64,000 bases of DNA from Mycolicibacterium aurum (GTDB taxonomy: Bacteria > Actinomycetota > Actinomycetes > Mycobacteriales > Mycobacteriaceae). Positions 57,229 to 64,000 of the stretch are shown one piece after another; the stretch's first letter is position 1; each line of letters begins with the position of its first letter. A program made the position numbers and the translations under genes. Where the stretch lies: the NCBI GenBank assembly GCA_900078775.1, contig LT549889.1:4030001-4094000 (forward strand). The letters run 5' to 3'. The notes under the pieces are model-generated. The model had not been told where the DNA came from. It did not search any database and saw only the letters and a program-made list of their open reading frames with translations.

Positions 57229-58233
57229 GTGACCACAGGCCAAAGCAGCCCGGTGCAGATCGACGAGCATGAGCGGCCCCTTTCGGCGCCCCTGAAGCTC
57301 GCATTCGACTACACCCGTTCAGTCGGACCGCTCCTGTCCCAGTTCTTCACCGCGCTACGCGAGCGACGCATCCTCGGCGTACGCGGTTCGGACGGACGGG
57401 TGCATGTACCTCCCGCAGAGTATGACCCGGTGACCTATCAGGCGTTGACCGAGGTCGTGCCCGTCAGCGCCGTCGGCACCGTGCAGTCCTGGACGCGGCA
57501 GGCCACCCCGTTGGAGGGGCAGCCGCTGGACCGGCCGTTCGCATGGGCGCTGATCCTGCTCGACGGCGCGGACACCCCGCTGCTGCACGCCGTCAAGGTC
57601 GATTCCGCGGACGAGATCAACACCGGCGACCGGGTGCACGCGCACTGGGTGGACGAGCCGGTCGGCGCGATCACCGACATCGCCTACTTCCTGCCCGGCG
57701 AGGACTCCGAGCCCGAGGGGCAGCCCGACGACCGTGACCCCGTCACCGTGCAGGTGACGCCGAGCTTCATCGAGATCCAGCACACCGCATCGCTGCCCGA
57801 GACGACGTTCCTCAAGGCTCTGCAGGAGGGCAAACTCCTGGGCGGCCGGACCGCCAAGAGCCGCGACGGGCAGCCCGGCAAGGTGTACTTCCCGCCCAAG
57901 GAGGCCGACCCGGCGACCGGCCTGGCGCTCGACGAGTTCATCGAGTTGCCGGACAGGGGCACCGTCACCACCTTCGCGGTGATCAACATCCCGTTCCCCG
58001 GGCAGCGGATCAAGCCGCCCTATGTGGCGGCCTACGTGCTGCTCGACGGCGCCGACATCCCGTTCCTGCACCTGGTCACCGAGATCGACGCGGCCGACGT
58101 GCGGATGGGTATGCGGGTGCAGGCGGTGTGGAAGCCCCGCGAAGAGTGGGGCCTGGGTATCGACAACATCGACTACTTCAAGCCCACCGGCGAACCCGAC
58201 GCCGACTACGACTCCTACAAGCACCACCTGTAA
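57229..58233 (+). CDS. Two-domain DUF35 (OB-fold) protein, partner of Ltp (Rv3521 homologue)
   Basis: 334 residues from GTG 57229. Two consecutive DUF35 units: RERRILGVRGSDGRVHVPP (about residue 46) and LQEGKLLGGRTAKSRDGQPG (about 210), each followed by an OB-fold strand set (PFAWALILLDGADTPLLH, PPYVAAYVLLDGADIPFLH). The usual zinc-ribbon cysteines are missing; there is no Cys in the protein. DUF35 proteins form complexes with thiolase-like aldolases. Ahead of ltp4 and ltp3 (gap 15 bp); KstR-controlled. Confidence 0.85.
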   Translation: MTTGQSSPVQIDEHERPLSAPLKLAFDYTRSVGPLLSQFFTALRERRILGVRGSDGRVHVPPAEYDPVTYQALTEVVPVSAVGTVQSWTRQATPLEGQPLDRPFAWALILLDGADTPLLHAVKVDSADEINTGDRVHAHWVDEPVGAITDIAYFLPGEDSEPEGQPDDRDPVTVQVTPSFIEIQHTASLPETTFLKALQEGKLLGGRTAKSRDGQPGKVYFPPKEADPATGLALDEFIELPDRGTVTTFAVINIPFPGQRIKPPYVAAYVLLDGADIPFLHLVTEIDAADVRMGMRVQAVWKPREEWGLGIDNIDYFKPTGEPDADYDSYKHHL

Positions 58234-58248
58234 AGGGCCTGCACTGAA

Positions 58249-59304
58249 ATGACTGATATCGCAGTTGTGGGCTTCGCACATGCGCCCCACGTCCGTCGCA
58301 CCGACGGGACCACCAACGGTGTCGAGATGCTGATGCCGTGTTTCCACAAGCTCTACGAAGAACTGGGCATCAAGCAGACCGACATCGGTTTCTGGTGCTC
58401 GGGATCCTCGGATTACCTTGCCGGACGCGCCTTTTCGTTTATCTCCGCGATCGACTCGATCGGCGCCATCCCGCCGATCAACGAGAGCCACGTCGAGATG
58501 GACGCGGCGTGGGCCCTGTACGAGGCCTACATCAAGCTGTTGACCGGCCAGGTCGAGACCGCCCTGGTCTACGGGTTCGGCAAGTCCTCGGCGGGCACGT
58601 TGCGCCGGGTGCTCGCACTGCAGACCGACCCGTACACGGTGGCACCGCTGTGGCCGGATTCGGTCTCGATGGCCGGGCTGCAGGCCCGCGCCGGTCTGGA
58701 CGCCGGCAAGTGGACCGCCGAGCAGATGGCCCAGGTCGCGCTGGACTCCTACGCCGCGGCCGGGCGCACCGATCGGGTGGAGGTGACCGGCAGCATCGAA
58801 GATCTGCTGTCCCAGCCGTTCTTCGCCGACCCGCTGCGTCGCCACGACATCGCCCCGATCACCGACGGCGCCTCGGCGATCGTGCTCGCCGCCGGCGACA
58901 AGGCCCGGGAACTGCGCGAGAACCCGGCCTGGATCACGGGATTCGAGCATCGCATCGAGACGCCGATCCTGGGCGCCCGCGATCTGACCACCTCCCCGTC
59001 GACCGCGGCCTCGGCGGCCGCGGCCACCGGCGGGGACACCGGCTCGATCGACGTCGCCGAGATCCACGCCCCGTTCAGCCATCAGCAGTTGATCCTCACC
59101 GAGGCCATCGGCCTGTCCTCGTCGACGAAGATCAACCCGTCGGGCGGGGCGCTGGCCGCCAACCCGATGTTCTCGGCCGGGCTGGAGCGCATCGGTTTCG
59201 CCGCCCAACACATCTTCTCTCGTTCGGCCGGTCGTGTGCTCGCGCACGCCACCAGCGGCCCTGCGCTGCAACAGAACATCGTCGCCGTCCTGGAAGGGAA
59301 ATAA
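58249..59304 (+). CDS. ltp4: Thiolase-like lipid transfer protein Ltp4
   Basis: 351 residues from ATG 58249. SCP2-thiolase fold: VGFAHAPHVRRTDG N-terminus, INESHVEMDAAWALYEAYIK where thiolases have the nucleophilic Cys, and NPSGGALAANPMFSAGLERI where they have GHP. Both catalytic residues differ, suggesting aldol-lyase rather than thiolase chemistry. Homologue Rv3522; in rhodococci ltp3/ltp4 are linked to C24-branched sterol side chains. Confidence 0.85.
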   Translation: MTDIAVVGFAHAPHVRRTDGTTNGVEMLMPCFHKLYEELGIKQTDIGFWCSGSSDYLAGRAFSFISAIDSIGAIPPINESHVEMDAAWALYEAYIKLLTGQVETALVYGFGKSSAGTLRRVLALQTDPYTVAPLWPDSVSMAGLQARAGLDAGKWTAEQMAQVALDSYAAAGRTDRVEVTGSIEDLLSQPFFADPLRRHDIAPITDGASAIVLAAGDKARELRENPAWITGFEHRIETPILGARDLTTSPSTAASAAAATGGDTGSIDVAEIHAPFSHQQLILTEAIGLSSSTKINPSGGALAANPMFSAGLERIGFAAQHIFSRSAGRVLAHATSGPALQQNIVAVLEGK

Positions 59305-59308
59305 CCTG

Positions 59309-60493
<1,185 letters not shown>

Positions 60494-60516
60494 CCGTCGG
60501 AACACACATCGACAAC

Positions 60517-60557
60517 CAATTCGGCGGTGCCCCTGGCTCAGGGGTACCGCCGAATTG
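60517..60557. terminator. 19-bp hairpin after ltp3
   Basis: Left arm 60517-60535 and right arm 60539-60557 pair over 19 positions with one G:T, and only 3 nt separate them. No T-run. The strongest terminator-like structure in the window, ending the Rv3521-ltp4-ltp3 operon. Confidence 0.75.
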
Positions 60558-60724
60558 CTGTCCCACCGTCGAAGTCCATTGGCGCACAGCGTAGATCCGG
60601 CGCCGACGTGACGAACGGCCAGGTGGTGACCCCCGCCACACCGCCGAGGGATGCCCGGGGCTCGCGTACGGTGGTAGGCGATCACGCCCCCGAACCGAAC
60701 GCCTGGATGTTGACTCGCTCACAG

Positions 60725-61357
60725 ATGCCCGCCCGCCCGCTCCGCGCGCTGGTGGCCGCCACCCTGCTCGCCGTGGGCGTCAGCGCCTGCGCACCCGTGG
60801 AGCAGGACGGTGCCACCACCACGACCTCCCCGCCGACGCTGCCCGCGTTCACCACCACGAGCCCGAGTTCGGCGACGCCGAGCCCGACCGCGGCGCCCGG
60901 GGACTACAGCAACCTGCTGCTGACCGCGGCCGAGCTGACCGACCCAAACGACACCTTTATCGAGCGCACCCGCCAGGGCACACCCGACGGCCATCCCGGC
61001 GCGAGCGCGTTCTTCGTCAACCAACCCGACACCCGGGCCATCATCGACACGGTGCTGATCTACCCCGACGCGGACACCGCCGGCGCGGCCCTGCAGCAGG
61101 CGATCAGCACCACCAAGGTCGCCGGTGACCCGCAGCCGATCGGGGTCGGCCAGGGCGGTGTCGTCATCCGCGGCACCCGCCCGGGTGAGAACAAGGCAGT
61201 CACCCTGTTGCTGTTCACCGAGGGGCCGGCACTGGTGCGCCTGGAATTCCAGAGCGCCGACGGCGACGTCACCACCGACCCGTTCGTCACCGCGATCGGC
61301 AAGATGCAGCAGGTCGCGCTGCGCGTGGGGCTGTCCCCGGAGAGCGCCGGCGGCTAG
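60725..61357 (+). CDS. Putative lipoprotein of unknown function
   Basis: 210 residues from ATG 60725; an ATG at 60707 is an alternative and the frame is open further upstream. Signal peptide with lipobox VSACAP. A Ser/Thr/Pro linker is followed by a domain with YSNLLLTAAELTDPNDTFIE and AAGALQQAI-type helices, a pattern seen in mycobacterial sensor-like lipoproteins (PknH-like/LppH-like extracellular domains). It sits between the ltp operon and kshA, without a KstR box of its own. Confidence 0.7.
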   Translation: MPARPLRALVAATLLAVGVSACAPVEQDGATTTTSPPTLPAFTTTSPSSATPSPTAAPGDYSNLLLTAAELTDPNDTFIERTRQGTPDGHPGASAFFVNQPDTRAIIDTVLIYPDADTAGAALQQAISTTKVAGDPQPIGVGQGGVVIRGTRPGENKAVTLLLFTEGPALVRLEFQSADGDVTTDPFVTAIGKMQQVALRVGLSPESAGG

Positions 61358-61536
61358 GCACCCATCCGGGTGATTCGGCACCGACGCGGGCCCGATCGGG
61401 TCCGCGATCGGTGCCGAACGTGTCTCCGGGTCGATTCCGGGTATCCGGCGGTCGAGCGAATACGCGGCCTCGTCTGCGCATACGGCGCAATTCGTGCAGG
61501 TAGCCGCGCTGACGTTGCGCGAAGGCAGGGCAAAAC

Positions 61537-61550
61537 TGTAACGTGTTCTA
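61537..61550. promoter_or_regulatory. KstR box upstream of kshA
   Basis: TGTAACGTGTTCTA fits TnnAACnnGTTnnA exactly, 30 bp before the kshA start. Confidence 0.75.
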
Positions 61551-61580
61551 GTTAGAGCGACCAGATACGGGAGGCCCACC

Positions 61581-62732
61581 GTGACTACCGAGACTGCCGG
61601 CATTCGCGAAATCGACACCGGCGACTTGCCCGACCGCTATGCCCGTGGCTGGCACTGCCTGGGGCCGGTGAAGAACTTCCAGGACGGCCAGCCCCATGCG
61701 ATCCAGGCGTTCGGCACCAAGCTGGTGGTGTTCGCCGATTCGCAGGGCGAGCTGAAGATCCTGGACGGGTACTGCCGACACATGGGCGGCGACCTGTCCC
61801 AGGGCACCATCAAGGGCGACACCGTGGCCTGCCCGTTCCACGACTGGCGCTGGGGCGGCGACGGCAAGTGCAAGCTCGTCCCCTACGCCAAGCGCACCCC
61901 CCGCCTGGCCCGCACCCGGGCCTGGCACACCGACGTGCGCGGCGGTCTGCTGTTCGTGTGGCACGACCATGAGGGCAACCCGCCCCAGGAAGAGGTGCGG
62001 ATCCCCGAGATCCCGGAGTGGGCCAGCGACGGCTGGACCGACTGGAAGTGGAACTCGCTGTTGATCGAGGGCTCCAACTGCCGCGAGATCATCGACAACG
62101 TCACCGACATGGCGCACTTCTTCTACATCCACTACGGGCTGCCGACGTACTTCAAGAACGTCTTCGAGGGCCACATCGCCAGCCAGTACCTGCACAACGT
62201 GGGCCGGCCGGACATCGGTGACATGGGCACCGCCTACGGCGAGGCGCACCTGGACTCCGAGGCGTCCTACTTCGGCCCGTCGTTCATGATCAACTGGCTG
62301 CACAACAACTACGGCGGGTTCAAGGCCGAGTCGATCCTGATCAACTGCCACTACCCGGTCACCCAGGACTCGTTCGTGCTGCAGTGGGGTGTCATCGTCG
62401 AAAAGCCCAAGGGTCTCGACGACGCGACCACCGAGAAGCTGGCCGACACCTTCACCGAGGGCGTGTCCAAGGGCTTCCTGCAGGACGTCGAGATCTGGAA
62501 ACACAAGACCCGCATCGACAACCCGCTGCTGGTCGAGGAGGACGGCGCCGTCTACCAGATGCGCCGCTGGTACCAGCAGTTCTACGTCGACGTCGCCGAT
62601 GTCACCCCGGAGATGACCGACCGGTTCGAGATGGAGATCGACACCACGGCCGCCGTGGAGAAGTGGAACGTCGAGGTTCAGGAGAACCTGAAAAATCAGG
62701 CCGCCGAGAAGGAAGCGGCGCAGCCGAACTGA
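61581..62732 (+). CDS. kshA: 3-ketosteroid 9alpha-hydroxylase oxygenase KshA
   Basis: 383 residues from GTG 61581 (GGGAGG upstream). Rieske ligands C65, H67, C84, H87 in CRHMGGDLSQG and CPFHDWRWGG; mononuclear iron ligands in DMAHFFYIHYG (H179, H184). It hydroxylates C9 of AD/ADD or their CoA forms, opening ring B; it needs reductase KshB, encoded elsewhere. Homologue Rv3526. KstR box upstream. The next gene overlaps its stop (TGATG). Confidence 0.95.
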   Translation: MTTETAGIREIDTGDLPDRYARGWHCLGPVKNFQDGQPHAIQAFGTKLVVFADSQGELKILDGYCRHMGGDLSQGTIKGDTVACPFHDWRWGGDGKCKLVPYAKRTPRLARTRAWHTDVRGGLLFVWHDHEGNPPQEEVRIPEIPEWASDGWTDWKWNSLLIEGSNCREIIDNVTDMAHFFYIHYGLPTYFKNVFEGHIASQYLHNVGRPDIGDMGTAYGEAHLDSEASYFGPSFMINWLHNNYGGFKAESILINCHYPVTQDSFVLQWGVIVEKPKGLDDATTEKLADTFTEGVSKGFLQDVEIWKHKTRIDNPLLVEEDGAVYQMRRWYQQFYVDVADVTPEMTDRFEMEIDTTAAVEKWNVEVQENLKNQAAEKEAAQPN

Positions 62733-63217
62733 TGGCCACCCACGACGAGCGGGCCCAGACGCCGGACGTTGACCGTCTGGCCCGCTCGATGTTGGAGTTG
62801 CTCGGTCACGACGATCATCACGATGACCATCACGACGGCCACCCGACCGGCAGTCCGCCGTCCTCCGGTTCCTGGTCCAAGGCACCGGATTTCGGCTCGG
62901 ATCCGCGGCGCGCCGCCGCGATCCGGGAGGCCACCGAACGCGACAAGCAGCGCTATCTCACCTCCGGTCTGGTCAGCGTCGACTGCCGTTTCTGCCACGT
63001 CTCGGTGCAGGTGAAGAAGCTGGGTCCGGAACACACCTCGGTGCAGTGGGGCACCGAGGCCACCCGGCGTTGTGCGGTGTTCGCCGAGATGCGTGCCGCC
63101 GGTACGGATCCCGCACGTGCCCGGTCCTGCCCGCGGTTGACCGACAGCATCCAGCACGCGATCGCCGAGGGCTGCCTGGAGGAGATCTCCTCAGCGCCCT
63201 CCCCCGGCGACGGCTGA
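62732..63217 (+). CDS. His-rich Cys-containing protein coupled to kshA (Rv3527-like)
   Basis: 161 residues. A His/Asp-rich stretch near residue 30 (HDDHHDDHHDGHP) and a CRFCH motif about residue 89, plus later Cys (RRCAV, RSCPR, EGCLEE), look like metal binding. Its ATG overlaps the kshA TGA, so it is translated with KshA and is KstR-controlled. Position matches Rv3527, a gene of unknown function. It may help to load iron into KshA or act as an accessory (inference). Its 3' end overlaps the CotH-like gene by 27 bp. Confidence 0.72.
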   Translation: MATHDERAQTPDVDRLARSMLELLGHDDHHDDHHDGHPTGSPPSSGSWSKAPDFGSDPRRAAAIREATERDKQRYLTSGLVSVDCRFCHVSVQVKKLGPEHTSVQWGTEATRRCAVFAEMRAAGTDPARARSCPRLTDSIQHAIAEGCLEEISSAPSPGDG

Positions 63218-64000
63218 GCGCACCTGCGCCAGCGCGGCAGCCCGCTCGGTCAGCCAGGCGCGCAGCGAATTCCGCTGCTTACCCAGATCTTCGGCGCTGA
63301 GCCCGTCGGACAACGGCACCCGGGCCGCGATGGTGTCGAGCAGTTCCAGCGCCTGCCCGTCGGCGTAGATCGCGTCGTAGAGTTCCCAGTACGCGGAGTC
63401 GTAGATTTCGGTGAAGGCCGGCGAGGCCAGGAACCGTTCCTTGAGCGCGTTACCGCCCGGCGGCATCCCGCCCGGCGGGCCCATCCCGGTCGGCGGCTTG
63501 AACCCCGACGGCGGCTTCAGCTCCAGCTTGTCGTGCGGACCCAGACCCGAATCCCCCATCAGCATGGCCAGATTCAGATCCCAGGACAGCACCGAGATCT
63601 TCTCGCTCGCCAGGTCGTACCACAGGTAGTAGTTCTGGCCCGGCCCGGCCATATCGTCGGAGTTGACCAACAGGTTCTGGGTGGCGGCGTAGCGGGCCAG
63701 CGATTCGACGTCCACCCAGTCGGCCAGCGAGCGGGCGAACTCCTCGTCGTCGGCGTCGTCGAGCCAGCGCAGGAAGTTGATCAGCGGCTGCAGGTTTCCG
63801 GTGTCGGCCGCGTTGATCTGCTTGAACTGTTCGGCATACGCGGACTGATCGGGCCCGCGATACTCCAGCTTGGACTTGGCCCTGGCCTTGTACAGATAGC
63901 CGTCGGAGGCGAACAGCCCGTTGGCGTACGCCTCGTCGGGATGCTCCAGCACCAGCCGGGTGGTGGTGTTGCCGTTGATCGAGTAGGTGAGGTAGGTGTA
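63191..64000 (-). CDS. CotH-family protein, 5' end beyond the window
   Basis: About 270 C-terminal residues are visible; the gene continues past 64000. Landmarks of the CotH kinase-like fold: SDGYLYKARAKSKLEYRGPD, YAATQNLLVNSDDMAGPGQN, YYLWYDLASEKISVLSWDLN (the WDLN motif), then a Gly/Pro-rich insert PPSGFKPPTGMGPPGGMPPG. CotH proteins phosphorylate spore-coat-like proteins in bacilli; in actinobacteria their role is open. Start not visible. Confidence 0.7.
   Translation of the reverse strand, partial: YTYLTYSINGNTTTRLVLEHPDEAYANGLFASDGYLYKARAKSKLEYRGPDQSAYAEQFKQINAADTGNLQPLINFLRWLDDADDEEFARSLADWVDVESLARYAATQNLLVNSDDMAGPGQNYYLWYDLASEKISVLSWDLNLAMLMGDSGLGPHDKLELKPPSGFKPPTGMGPPGGMPPGGNALKERFLASPAFTEIYDSAYWELYDAIYADGQALELLDTIAARVPLSDGLSAEDLGKQRNSLRAWLTERAAALAQVRSAVAGGGR

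Noticed and set aside
60527..60724. N-terminal extension of the lipoprotein at 60725
   Set aside because: It would start inside the hairpin after ltp3, and the signal peptide would be internal.

Overview
The window looks like a chromosomal segment of a fast-growing mycobacterium (Mycolicibacterium / M. smegmatis-like). The evidence is very high GC, GTG starts, many leaderless promoters, phoP-phoR, a complete mce4 operon and a KstR-type cholesterol catabolic cluster in the order known from M. tuberculosis Rv3489-Rv3527 and M. smegmatis. No database search was run; gene names rest on recognised family sequences and gene order.

Layout. (1) 1-7020: the 3' end of adhB, an Rv0760c-like NTF2 protein, an SDR, a ferritin-fold desaturase, a HIT protein, phoR-phoP, a divergent decapeptide-repeat protein and tRNA-Thr(TGT). 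(2) 7063-13383: an HNH endonuclease, then a phosphonate locus made of a PhnF-like GntR repressor facing a phosphonatase-like hydrolase, phnD, phnC, a fused double phnE and a zinc alcohol dehydrogenase. (3) 13405-17266: a YciI-like protein, a DUF4185 secreted protein, a small secreted protein and a DKNYY lipoprotein. (4) 17305-22969: a molybdenum hydroxylase operon xdhC-coxL-coxG-coxM-coxS in which coxM carries an apparent frameshift. (5) 22998-25881: a DUF732 protein, an SDR, a 54-aa Rv3489-like protein and otsA. (6) 25959-36468, minus strand: the mce4 steroid importer yrbE4A-yrbE4B-mce4A-F-mam4A-mam4B. (7) 36591-63217: cholesterol side-chain and ring degradation genes (hsd4A, fdxD, fadE26, fadE27, fadD17, fadD19, echA19, cyp142, an Rv3519-like gene, an Rv3520c-like LLM enzyme, an Rv3521-like protein, ltp4, ltp3, kshA). 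Two accessory blocks interrupt them: 41887-45732 and 49487-54037 (a TAXI binding protein, an MFS permease and a two-component system). (8) The window ends inside a CotH-like gene.

How the genes work together. Mce4 brings sterol in. FadD19 and FadD17 activate side-chain acids, Cyp142 oxidises the terminal carbon, FadE26/27, EchA19 and Hsd4A run beta-oxidation, Ltp3/Ltp4 with the Rv3521 homologue probably do aldol or thiolytic cleavage, and KshA opens the ring system. Six 14-bp sites fitting the KstR motif TnnAACnnGTTnnA (five exact, one with one mismatch) lie in the expected intergenic regions; the cyp142 operon has none and carries a different long palindrome.

Most striking observations: tandem mini-ORFs (MSACAKKRGA) whose stop and start codons overlap in a relay from mce4A to mce4B, with a related mini-ORF between yrbE4A and yrbE4B; a phosphonate operon that pairs a PhnX-like hydrolase with an alcohol dehydrogenase and no transaminase; a triple PhoP direct repeat upstream of phoP; a 70-residue super-repeat protein divergent from phoP; and two genes (coxM, mam4A) each apparently missing one G.
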